DNA of 5,331 bases, from NCBI GenBank assembly GCA_023423675.1, contig JAFAFD010000364.1:1-5331 (forward strand), written 5' to 3'. This DNA comes from Pseudomonadota bacterium (GTDB lineage: Bacteria > Pseudomonadota > Gammaproteobacteria > Xanthomonadales > Xanthomonadaceae). The first letter of the stretch is position 1. Each line of letters starts with the position of its first letter. Below are positions 1 through 5,178 of this stretch, one piece after another. The notes under the pieces are model-generated. The model had not been told where the DNA came from and searched no databases. It saw nothing but the letters and a program-made list of their open reading frames with translations. A program made the translations under genes and the position numbers.

Positions 1-668
1 AGCTTGAACGGGCCGAATTCGGTGTCGATCTCCCGCTCATCGACGCGCTCGACGGTCTTTTCGGTGGCCAGGCGGTAGGCAATCAGATCGGCGATGGAGC
101 CCATCTTCAGGCCGTGCTCGCGGGCGAACACTTCCAGCTCCGGGCGGCGCGCCATGCTGCCGTCCGGGTTGAGGATCTCCACCAGCACGCCGGCCGGTTC
201 CAGCCCGGCCAGCATGGCCAGGTCGACGCCGGCTTCGGTGTGGCCGGCGCGGGTCAGCACGCCGCCCGGCTGGGCGATCAGCGGGAAGATGTGGCCCGGC
301 TGGTGCAGGTCGGCCGGCCTGGCATTCGGCTTCACCGCGGTGCGGATGGTGTGGGCGCGGTCATGGGCGGAAATGCCCGTGGTCACGCCTTCGGCCGCCT
401 CGATGCTGACGGTGAAATTGGTCTGGAACTGCGCGGTATTGGCCTGCACCATCGGCGCCAGGCCGAGATCGGCGGCGCGGCTGCGGGTCAGCGGCAGGCA
501 GACCAGGCCACGGCCGTGGGTGACCATGAAGTTGATGTCCGACGGCTTGACCAGCTCGGCGGCCATGATGAGATCGCCTTCGTTCTCGCGGTCTTCGTCA
601 TCGACGATGACGACCATACGGCCCTGGCGGATGTCTTCGAGGATCTCGGGGATCGGGGCGAAATTCAT
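1..668 (-). CDS. ribBA: 3,4-dihydroxy-2-butanone-4-phosphate synthase, RibBA-type, 3' end beyond window
   Basis: Converts ribulose 5-phosphate to 3,4-dihydroxy-2-butanone 4-phosphate plus formate, supplying the four-carbon unit for riboflavin; cytosolic and Mg-dependent. The 222 residues visible from the ATG at 668 contain the whole RibB domain. The acidic metal/substrate loop [11 protein letters not shown] is at residues 23-33, THGRGLVC at 50-57, ISAHDRAHT at 99-107, HQPGHIFPL at 122-130 and the catalytic [11 protein letters not shown] at 140-150. A stand-alone RibB would end near residue 215, but here the frame stays open, and residues 207-222 ([16 protein letters not shown]) resemble the start of a GTP cyclohydrolase II (RibA) domain, so a RibBA fusion is likely. 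Whether that second domain keeps the zinc cysteines cannot be seen. The start overlaps the ribE stop as ATGA, implying translational coupling in one FMN-controlled operon. Confidence 0.95.
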   Translation of the reverse strand, partial: MNFAPIPEILEDIRQGRMVVIVDDEDRENEGDLIMAAELVKPSDINFMVTHGRGLVCLPLTRSRAADLGLAPMVQANTAQFQTNFTVSIEAAEGVTTGISAHDRAHTIRTAVKPNARPADLHQPGHIFPLIAQPGGVLTRAGHTEAGVDLAMLAGLEPAGVLVEILNPDGSMARRPELEVFAREHGLKMGSIADLIAYRLATEKTVERVDEREIDTEFGPFK

Positions 669-1291
669 GCGGCATCTCCCTGTGGGTGCTGACCGTTGGC
701 CGGCACACCGATCAAACGCTCTACGTAACGGGCGACCAGGTCGATTTCCAGGTTCACCGCGCTGCCCACGCCGGTGGCGGAGAAGGCGGTGTTGGCCACG
801 GTGTGCGGGATGAGCGCGACTTCGAAACCTTCGCCGTCCACTTCGTTGACGGTGAGGCTGACGCCGTCCACGCAGATCGAGCCCTTCTTGGCGATGTAGC
901 GGCGAAGGGCGGCCGGCGCGGCAAAACGCCAGCGCTGGGCACGTGCATCTTCGTGGATGGACAGGACCTGGCCGAGGCCATCGACGTGGCCGCTGACCAG
1001 GTGGCCGCCCAGGCGGTCGGTCGGGCGCATGGCGCGTTCGAGGTTGATGACCGCCCCTTCAGCCAGCTGGCCGAGCGTGGTCAGGCCGAGGGTCTCGGTA
1101 GAGGCATCGGCCTGGAAGCTGCTGGCGTCGAATGCGATGACGGTGAGGCAGACACCGTTGATGGCGATGCTCTCGCCCATCTGCACGTGGTCAAACGGCA
1201 GGTTGCCGACGTTGAAGGTGAAGCGGACATCGCCGCCGAAGGCTTCGCGTGCGGCCAGACGGCCTACGCCTTCGATGATTCCAGTAAACAA
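665..1291 (-). CDS. ribE: Riboflavin synthase, alpha subunit
   Basis: Dismutates two 6,7-dimethyl-8-ribityllumazine molecules into riboflavin and the RibD product, the last step of riboflavin synthesis. The protein is 208 residues, normal for the family (about 200-215), and has the typical duplicated lumazine-binding barrel. Its N-terminus is [10 protein letters not shown] (residues 2-11). The first half has [12 protein letters not shown] (40-51) and the second the matching [13 protein letters not shown] (136-148), with [13 protein letters not shown] (95-107) at the junction. The start is taken as TTG at 1289-1291 because this places the invariant FTGIIE directly after the initiator and a GGAG Shine-Dalgarno lies 8 bases upstream. 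No ATG or GTG fits in that position. The frame remains open upstream through the riboswitch, but that extension is not protein-like. Its stop overlaps the ribBA start by four bases. Transcription or translation is expected to be controlled by the FMN riboswitch upstream. Confidence 0.96.
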   Translation of the reverse strand: MFTGIIEGVGRLAAREAFGGDVRFTFNVGNLPFDHVQMGESIAINGVCLTVIAFDASSFQADASTETLGLTTLGQLAEGAVINLERAMRPTDRLGGHLVSGHVDGLGQVLSIHEDARAQRWRFAAPAALRRYIAKKGSICVDGVSLTVNEVDGEGFEVALIPHTVANTAFSATGVGSAVNLEIDLVARYVERLIGVPANGQHPQGDAA

Positions 1292-1312
1292 GAAACGTTC
1301 TCCGCGGAAAGT
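1292..1312 (-). promoter_or_regulatory. Ribosome-binding site deciding the TTG start of ribE
   Basis: On the minus strand the bases before the TTG read GCGGAGAACGTTTC. GGAG, 8 bases from the start codon, is a good Shine-Dalgarno. It supports the rare TTG initiator at 1291 rather than any start inside the long upstream extension. Confidence 0.75.
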
Positions 1313-1317
1313 GAGCG

Positions 1318-1346
1318 AAAAACGCCGCAAGGCAAACAGGCGGGCG
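1318..1346 (-). terminator. Probable intrinsic terminator of the FMN riboswitch expression platform
   Basis: On the minus strand CGCCCGC (1346-1340) can pair with GCGGCG (1328-1323) as a six-base-pair GC stem with one bulged C and an 11-base loop. TTTTT (1322-1318) follows immediately. It lies between the riboswitch aptamer and ribE, where FMN-dependent premature termination would act. The T-run is short and I could not fold a clear antiterminator by eye, so the mechanism is inferred. Confidence 0.5.
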
Positions 1347-1365
1347 CAGGGCCGCAAAGGCCCTG
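1347..1365 (-). other. Perfect 7-bp hairpin in the ribE leader
   Basis: CAGGGCC and GGCCCTG form a perfect stem around a five-base loop (TTTGC on the minus strand). It directly abuts the terminator-like hairpin at 1318-1346 and lies 7 bases past the end of the aptamer P1 stem. It is probably part of the riboswitch expression platform, either a competing or a pause hairpin. The role is inferred. Confidence 0.6.
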
Positions 1366-1372
1366 TGGCACC

Positions 1373-1510
1373 GTCTTCTTTCATCCGGACTATGACCGTC
1401 GGCTCCGGCATTGGACCGGATCTGCTGACCCCCGACCATGGGCCGGGGCGCTCGCGGGCTCGTGCTTGCGCACCTACCGCCGGTGGGGAATCGCACCCCG
1501 CCCTGAAGAC
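1373..1510 (-). ncRNA. FMN riboswitch (RFN element)
   Basis: Cis-acting leader RNA that binds flavin mononucleotide and lowers expression of the downstream riboflavin genes. Read on the minus strand, all the conserved blocks occur in order: AGGGCGGGGTG, ATTCCCCACCGGCGGTA, AGCCCGCGAGCG, GTCAGCAGATCCGGT, GCCGGAGCCGACGGT and ATAGTCCGGATG, ending in GAAGAC. The closing P1 stem is GTCTTC (1510-1505) with GAAGAC (1378-1373). The variable arm holds GGTGCGCAAGCACG. The leader between aptamer and ribE start is 81 bases and contains two hairpins, one followed by a T-run. The placement is standard, immediately upstream of ribE-ribBA. Confidence 0.97.
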
Positions 1511-1538
1511 GTTTGTGTACCGGCGAACCGGCTCGGCC

Positions 1539-1568
1539 AGTGTACCAGCCTGGACTGAACGGGGTCGG
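1539..1568 (-). promoter_or_regulatory. Weak candidate promoter for the ribE-ribBA operon
   Basis: On the minus strand TACACT (1544-1539) resembles a -10 box (four of six matches) and would start transcription about 20 bases before the aptamer, a sensible distance. The best -35 match is CCGACC (1568-1563) at 18-base spacing, with only three of six matches, and it lies inside the palindrome cluster. An upstream promoter in the AT-rich patch near 1718-1740, which would transcribe through the palindromes, is an alternative. Confidence 0.3.
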
Positions 1569-1675
1569 ATCCCTTTCCGCAGGAAAGGGCTCTGACCCTT
1601 GTACGGCCCGCTTGGGGTCAGAGCCCTTTGCGTTGCAAAGGGCTCCGCCCCCTGCCCTGTACGGATCCGCCCCCC
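1561..1675. repeat. Cluster of related extragenic palindromes
   Basis: Palindrome A (1562-1598) pairs 17-base arms around GCA with about three non-Watson-Crick positions. Palindrome B (1614-1651) pairs GGGGTCAGAGCCCTTTGC with GCAAAGGGCTCCGCCCC, one bulge and a three-base loop. The inner arms of A and B are also perfect inverted repeats of each other over 15 bases (1584-1598 and 1615-1629, spacer 16). A third half-unit, GTACGGATCCGCCCC (1659-1673), repeats the GTACGG of the spacer and the GGATCC of arm A. This is the build of a REP/BIME-type element. I recall similar GGGTCAGAGCCC palindromes as common in Stenotrophomonas genomes. It lies between divergent genes rather than behind a gene. Confidence 0.75.
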
Positions 1676-1695
1676 AGCTGAACCGACCGCCAGCT

Positions 1696-1725
1696 GTGAC
1701 GCAAGTCGCTCGTAATCTGTAAAAT
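1696..1725 (+). promoter_or_regulatory. Candidate promoter of the Ax21-like gene
   Basis: GTGACG (1696-1701, four of six matches to -35) and TAAAAT (1720-1725, five of six matches to -10) are separated by 18 bases, in the only AT-rich patch of this intergenic region. Transcription would start near 1732, giving a leader of about 85 bases before the ATG at 1818. This is a pattern match only. Confidence 0.4.
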
Positions 1726-1817
1726 TTTCATTAAACTCAAGCCTCGGACGACATGAGGTCGCCACGGACTGCCAAACAGGGTGGCCCGCCAATGGACTGC
1801 AATTCACAGGAATTCCC

Positions 1818-2441
1818 ATGCGCAAGATCCTGATCGTGGCCGCACTGCTGGCCGCCGCACCGTTCTCGGCCTCGGCCGATGCCCTGAGCTACACCTACGT
1901 CGAAGGTGGCTGGACGCAGGCCAAGGTCAGCGACGACAGCCTCAACGATCCCAAGCTGGACGGCGGCTACGTACGCGGTTCGGTGGCCCTTGCCGAGCAG
2001 GTGCACGTGTTCGGTGGCTGGAACTACGGCAGCAAGACCTACCACTTCACCGATGGCTCGGTGAAGCTGGAACTGAACCAGCCGGAGCTGGGCATCGGCT
2101 ACCACATGCCCTTCAGCGACCGCGTCGACTACACCGCCGACATCGCCTGGGTGCGTCAGCAGGCCAAGATCACCGACCGCCTGGACGGTTTCGCTGATGA
2201 AACCTTCAAGGACCACACCAACCTGGTGCGCGCCACCATGGGCCTGCGTGGCAAGCCCTCGCGCATGACCGAAGCCTGGATCAAGGCCGGTTACATGGAT
2301 GGCGGCAACAATTTCGAAGGCACCTGGGTCGGTACCCTCGGCGGCCAGATCAACTTCACCAGGACCTGGGGTCTGGTGGGCGAGGTCTCCGGCTACCGCG
2401 ACGTCACCCAGTTCTCGGCCGGCGTCCGCGCCAGCTTCTGA
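1818..2441 (+). CDS. Ax21-like outer-membrane beta-barrel protein
   Basis: Secreted protein of 207 residues of the Ax21 family found in Xanthomonas and Stenotrophomonas. Residues 1-20 form a clear Sec signal peptide: basic MRK, a hydrophobic core, and an ASA cleavage site before D21. The mature N-terminus LSYTYVEGGW (23-32) is the family hallmark. The rest alternates polar and hydrophobic residues with regular aromatics, as in membrane beta-strands, and ends in a C-terminal phenylalanine (VRASF), the usual BAM-complex signal. It is therefore probably an outer-membrane barrel, possibly found in vesicles. The molecular function is unknown; early claims that Ax21 is a secreted quorum signal were retracted. 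The start has AGGAA five bases before the ATG. The gene is monocistronic, divergent from ribE and convergent with ribD, and ends in its own terminator. It is not a flavin enzyme, so no link to the flanking pathway is implied. Confidence 0.85.
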   Translation: MRKILIVAALLAAAPFSASADALSYTYVEGGWTQAKVSDDSLNDPKLDGGYVRGSVALAEQVHVFGGWNYGSKTYHFTDGSVKLELNQPELGIGYHMPFSDRVDYTADIAWVRQQAKITDRLDGFADETFKDHTNLVRATMGLRGKPSRMTEAWIKAGYMDGGNNFEGTWVGTLGGQINFTRTWGLVGEVSGYRDVTQFSAGVRASF

Positions 2442-2466
2442 TTGCTCGATCCTCGTCGTGTAATCG

Positions 2467-2493
2467 AACGGGCTCCGCAAGGGGCCCGTTTTT
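2467..2493 (+). terminator. Intrinsic terminator after the Ax21-like gene
   Basis: AACGGGCTCC and GGGGCCCGTT form a ten-base-pair stem (one G-T pair) closed by a GCAA tetraloop and followed by TTT, so five T in a row counting the stem end. It starts 25 bases past the stop codon. The A pair before the stem gives little help in the opposite direction, so it serves mainly the plus strand. Confidence 0.9.
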
Positions 2494-2612
2494 GCATGGG
2501 CGCTTATCGCAGTTCATCCAACCTGCGCATCGGTCCACGGAAGATGGCATACCGCCACGATGACGCAATTCTCTGTTGTCGCTCGCAGTAGTAACGCGGA
2601 TCCGACAACTCA

Positions 2613-2641
2613 GTAGATCCACGCCATGCGTGCATGGATCT
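2613..2641. repeat. SMAG-type (GTAG-headed) REP palindrome
   Basis: A GTAG head is followed by a palindrome with arms AGATCCA (2616-2622) and TGGATCT (2635-2641). Inside it CCATGC and GCATGG form a second perfect inverted repeat around GT. GTAG plus ATCCACGCCATGCGTG is the form I recall for S. maltophilia SMAG elements. It lies 7 bases past the ribD stop, between the convergent Ax21-like and ribD genes, the usual location for REP elements. It might also limit read-through of ribD transcripts. Confidence 0.7.
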
Positions 2642-2648
2642 CACCGCA

Positions 2649-3734
2649 TCACGCGCGCAGCAGCAAACGCAGGTCATCCCCCACCTGGCGCTGATCGATC
2701 AAGCGAAGGCGGCGCTGCTGGTCCATCGCTTCAATACCGAGGCCGGCCAGAAGCGGGCGGCCGGTATCCCCCAGCAGCGTCGGCGCCTGATACAGCAGCA
2801 GCTCATCCACCCAGCCGCCACGCAGCAGCGCGCCGGCCAGGGTGGCACCGGCTTCGGTGTGCACTTCGTTGACACCGCGCTCGGCCAGCAGCGCCAGTAC
2901 CGCGCCCAGATCCAGGCGGCCATCGACGCTCGGCACGCTGGCGAACTCGGCATCGGCCGCATCCGGTGCGCTCACCGCAGCATCGTGCACATACAAGGTC
3001 GGCGCCCCGCCCTCGCGCACGCGGCTGCATTCCAACGAGCGCAGTCGGGAATCCAACACCACCCGTAACGGCGGCATCACCTCGGTATCTGCCAGTCGCA
3101 CGGTCAGCATCGGATCGTCGGCCAGCACCGTATCGGCACCGGTGAGGATCGCGCCGGCACGCGCGCGCCAGTGCTGCACGTCTTCGCGCGCCGCCGCGCC
3201 GGTGATCCACTTCGAGCTGCCATCAGCCATCGCCGTGCGACCGTCCAGGCTGGCGGCCAGCTTCACCCGCAGCCAAGGGCGGTTGCGCTCCACGCGCGAC
3301 AGGAAGCCCTTGTTGAGCTCGCGCGCCTGCGTCGCCATCAGGCCCTCGCACACTTCGATGCCTGCTTCGCGCAGCAGGTTGAAGCCACCGCCATCGACCT
3401 TCGGGAAGGGATCGCGCAGCGCCGCGACCACGCGCGACACACCGGCTTCGATCAGGGCAAGCGCGCACGGTGGCGTGCGGCCGAAATGCGCGCAGGGTTC
3501 CAGAGTCACGTAGGCGGTGGCACCCCGCGCTTCGCTGCCGGCCTCGCGCAGGGCGAAGACCTCGGCATGCGGGCCGCCAGCACGCTGGTGCCAGCCCTGC
3601 CCGACCAAGCGTTCGCCATGGGCGATCACGCAGCCGACCATGGGATTGGGGCGGGTGGTATAGGCGGCACGCTCGGCCAGACGCAGTGCGTTGGCCATGT
3701 GCAGGTGGTCGAGGACGGTGAACGGTGTGGTCAT
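2649..3734 (-). CDS. ribD: Bifunctional diaminohydroxyphosphoribosylaminopyrimidine deaminase / 5-amino-6-(5-phosphoribosylamino)uracil reductase
   Basis: Carries out the second and third steps of riboflavin synthesis: deamination of the pyrimidine made by GTP cyclohydrolase II, then NADPH-dependent reduction of the ribose side chain. From the ATG at 3734 the protein has 361 residues (E. coli RibD has 367). The N-terminal zinc deaminase domain shows RPNPMVGCVI (28-37), GGPHAEV (53-59; zinc ligand H56, catalytic E58) and TLEPCAHFGRTPPC (77-90; zinc ligands C81 and C90). The reductase domain begins near residue 153 with KLAASLDGRTA (158-168), SKWITG (174-179) and LTGADTVLADDP (197-208). The start is uncertain: ATG at 3767 and GTG at 3794 are in frame, but the added residues do not look conserved and none of the starts has a good Shine-Dalgarno. 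It lies 78 bases behind nrdR, probably co-transcribed, with no riboswitch. Confidence 0.95.
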   Translation of the reverse strand: MTTPFTVLDHLHMANALRLAERAAYTTRPNPMVGCVIAHGERLVGQGWHQRAGGPHAEVFALREAGSEARGATAYVTLEPCAHFGRTPPCALALIEAGVSRVVAALRDPFPKVDGGGFNLLREAGIEVCEGLMATQARELNKGFLSRVERNRPWLRVKLAASLDGRTAMADGSSKWITGAAAREDVQHWRARAGAILTGADTVLADDPMLTVRLADTEVMPPLRVVLDSRLRSLECSRVREGGAPTLYVHDAAVSAPDAADAEFASVPSVDGRLDLGAVLALLAERGVNEVHTEAGATLAGALLRGGWVDELLLYQAPTLLGDTGRPLLAGLGIEAMDQQRRLRLIDQRQVGDDLRLLLRA

Positions 3735-3774
3735 GCGGCCATGGTAACGCCGCTGGTGTGGATGCATGCCATCA

Positions 3775-3793
3775 TGCCAACCAACGGTTGGCA
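3775..3793. other. Perfect inverted repeat in the nrdR-ribD gap
   Basis: TGCCAACC and GGTTGGCA are perfect 8-base arms around AAC. It lies 41 bases before the chosen ribD start and has no T-run on either side, so it does not look like an intrinsic terminator. It could be an operator for a dimeric regulator, or an mRNA hairpin affecting ribD. On the minus strand it directly follows a G-rich tract. Confidence 0.6.
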
Positions 3794-3807
3794 CCCACCA
3801 CCCACCC
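3794..3807 (-). other. G-rich tract, possible two-layer quadruplex
   Basis: The minus strand, which is the mRNA sense for nrdR-ribD, reads GGGTGGGTGGTGGG: four G runs separated by single T bases, one run having only two G. It starts 5 bases after the nrdR stop. Four G runs with one-base loops can form a two-layer quadruplex in RNA. That it folds, or matters, is inference. Confidence 0.4.
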
Positions 3808-3812
3808 GGGCG

Positions 3813-4334
3813 TCAGCCCTTCTTTTTCTTGGTCAGGGCGATGACATCGCCCAGCAGCTGCAGCTGTTCGGTGCTGGACGGCAGGTCGCGCTCCAGCTTC
3901 TCGATCTCCTCGCGGAAATCAGCCACGTCCTCGAAGCTGCGGTAGACCGAGGCGAAGCGCACGTAGCCGACGTGGTCGAGCTTGCGCAGTTCGTTCATCA
4001 CGAACTCGCCGACCCTGATCGAGGGCACTTCGCGTTCGCCGCTGATGCGCAGCTGGTGGACCACGGCGCGTACCGCCGCTTCGATCTTCTCTTCCGGCAC
4101 GGCGCGCTTCTGCAGCGCGCGGTCGAAGCCGGCGCGCACCTTGCGCTGGTCGAAGGCTTCGCGGGTGCCATCGCTCTTGACGATGGCCGGCAGCTTCAGC
4201 TCGACCGTTTCCAGGGTGCTGAAACGTTCGTTGCAGGCCTCGCACTCACGCCGACGGCGGATCGTCGCGCCGTCTTCAGAGACGCGCGAATCGATGACCC
4301 GTGTATCGGCATGCTGGCAGAAGGGGCAGTACAT
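3813..4334 (-). CDS. nrdR: Transcriptional repressor NrdR
   Basis: ATP/dATP-sensing repressor of ribonucleotide reductase genes; it binds paired NrdR boxes when loaded with dATP. The 173 residues (family about 150-175) begin with a zinc ribbon, CPFC (3-6) and CEAC (31-34), with the basic RRRR run (26-29) before the second pair and RFSTLE (37-42) after it. An ATP-cone domain follows from about residue 46: [35 protein letters not shown], then [16 protein letters not shown]. The tail is lysine-rich (KKKKG). The start at 4334 places MYCPFC at the N-terminus as expected; the Shine-Dalgarno is weak (AGG, 7 bases away). ribD follows on the same strand. The order nrdR-ribD recurs in many proteobacteria. 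I see no convincing NrdR box in the window, so its targets are elsewhere. Confidence 0.97.
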   Translation of the reverse strand: MYCPFCQHADTRVIDSRVSEDGATIRRRRECEACNERFSTLETVELKLPAIVKSDGTREAFDQRKVRAGFDRALQKRAVPEEKIEAAVRAVVHQLRISGEREVPSIRVGEFVMNELRKLDHVGYVRFASVYRSFEDVADFREEIEKLERDLPSSTEQLQLLGDVIALTKKKKG

Positions 4335-4363
4335 GGAACGCCTGGCTCAGGGGGAATACCACT

Positions 4364-4381
4364 CTGTCATCGTCATGACAG
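4364..4381. other. Perfect inverted repeat upstream of nrdR
   Basis: CTGTCAT and ATGACAG are perfect 7-base arms around a four-base spacer, 30 bases before the nrdR start. It lies in the 102-base gap after the membrane-protein gene, where an nrdR promoter would be expected. It may be an operator or an mRNA hairpin; there is no T-run to make it a terminator. It does not resemble the NrdR box consensus. Confidence 0.55.
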
Positions 4382-4436
4382 CGTCGCAAAGGTACCTGAG
4401 AAGGGCTTTTGCAGCAAATCAGGGCGGCGCTCAGCC

Positions 4437-4913
4437 TTATGCGGCGAGGCGATACCGACGACGCAGCCAAGCCAGATGCGCCGCCGGCAGCAGCAGCGGC
4501 GGGCCCGCCAATGGCAGGAAAAGTATCTGCCAATGGGAAAGTCGAAACGCAGAGCCCCGCATCAATCCGTAAGCCTCCGCCAGCAACACCTTGATAGAGA
4601 CAGCCAACGCTGGCAGGGCAGCCGCTACGCCAAGCATCAGCATCAGCCAAGGGAACGCTGGTGTCTCCTGCAAGGCAGAACGCCCCCGTCGCAGGTACAG
4701 CCAACTCAGCCAAACCCAAGCGATCACGCCAGCCAGCCCCGTCATTGACCAAGCGAATGCCATCAGGCTCCGGTTGTCGTGCTCGAAGCCGGGGTCGATA
4801 ACCGCCATCAGCAGCACGAAGCCAATCACAAGGCCGCTGACAATCAAGCCCGGGACACCGAGCAGCAGACACTCCAACAGATACAACCGTTTGTGTGTTC
4901 GTTCATTCTTCAC
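4437..4913 (-). CDS. Small four-helix integral membrane protein of unknown function
   Basis: I do not recognise the family. From the GTG at 4911-4913 the protein has 158 residues, short basic ends and about four hydrophobic segments: residues 12-39, 50-74, 86-112 and 128-149. Positive clusters at MKNERTHKR (1-9), RRGR (75-78) and RRRYR (151-155) suggest both ends face the cytoplasm. There is no signal peptide, catalytic motif or metal site. The GTG start is chosen because AAGGAG lies 6 bases upstream, a near-ideal Shine-Dalgarno; the frame extends 39 codons further to an ATG at 5030, but that part is not hydrophobic and has no such site. The C-terminal stretch GPPLLLPAAHLAWLR (137-151) is repeated exactly in the next gene on the same strand, so the two are paralogues. 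nrdR follows 102 bases downstream. Confidence 0.8.
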   Translation of the reverse strand: MKNERTHKRLYLLECLLLGVPGLIVSGLVIGFVLLMAVIDPGFEHDNRSLMAFAWSMTGLAGVIAWVWLSWLYLRRGRSALQETPAFPWLMLMLGVAAALPALAVSIKVLLAEAYGLMRGSAFRLSHWQILFLPLAGPPLLLPAAHLAWLRRRYRLAA

Positions 4914-4925
4914 TGCGCGCTCCTT
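4914..4925 (-). promoter_or_regulatory. Strong ribosome-binding site of the membrane-protein gene
   Basis: The minus strand reads AAGGAG (4925-4920), six bases (CGCGCA), then GTG. This is the best Shine-Dalgarno in the window and fixes the start at 4913 rather than at the ATG 39 codons upstream. Confidence 0.8.
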
Positions 4926-5178
4926 GGCCACCAGCGCAGGCCGGGGACCAGCCTGATAGCAGGCCACCCTACACAGACGAGGCGCATCAATAAGTGGCAA
5001 GACACACAGTGCCGACGCATGGGTCGACAAGACCTCCGCCAGGAAACGGTCTCAGCGCATCACGGTCATACGCAATCGGTTCTCGGCGCTTGCAGCCCGA
5101 AGTGCGATTACGACATCTACGAGGTGTGGCCGCCGTAGGCAGGCAATCTCCATATCACCAAGCGAATTGCCTGGAACG

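Noticed and set aside
94..813. Plus-strand open frames opposite ribBA and ribE
   Set aside because: Shadow frames of the two riboflavin genes, rich in Ala, Arg and Ser, without motifs.
1561..1675. Reading the repeat cluster as a CRISPR array or insertion-sequence end
   Set aside because: There are no regular direct repeats with unique spacers, no transposase and no target-site duplication; the units are alternating palindromes.
665..1825. A 386-codon minus-strand frame containing ribE with a long N-terminal extension
   Set aside because: The extra residues are encoded by the riboswitch and palindrome cluster and resemble no protein. Riboflavin synthase begins MFTGIIE, which fits the TTG at 1291 with its own Shine-Dalgarno.
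1737..2480. A 247-codon minus-strand open frame
   Set aside because: It is antisense to the Ax21-like gene, whose signal peptide, Shine-Dalgarno and terminator are convincing. The minus frame has no family features.
4382..4436. Possible terminator after the membrane-protein gene
   Set aside because: Only a weak GCAAA/TTTGC pairing is present, with no GC stem or T-run, so no terminator is called.
3171..4748. A 525-codon plus-strand open frame, the longest in the window
   Set aside because: It lies antisense to ribD, nrdR and the membrane-protein gene, all well supported; it is a by-product of high GC content with biased codon use. It shows no recognisable domain.
4914..5030. 39-codon upstream extension of the membrane-protein frame to an ATG at 5030
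   Set aside because: The GTG at 4913 has an AAGGAG site at ideal spacing and starts a typical short basic N-terminus; the extension is unlike the rest of the protein.
5052..5153. A possible 33-codon minus-strand ORF from an ATG at 5153 in the gap between the two membrane-protein genes
   Set aside because: There is no good Shine-Dalgarno, no recognisable motif, and the length is what chance allows in high-GC DNA. It could be a gene remnant, but nothing in the sequence shows it.
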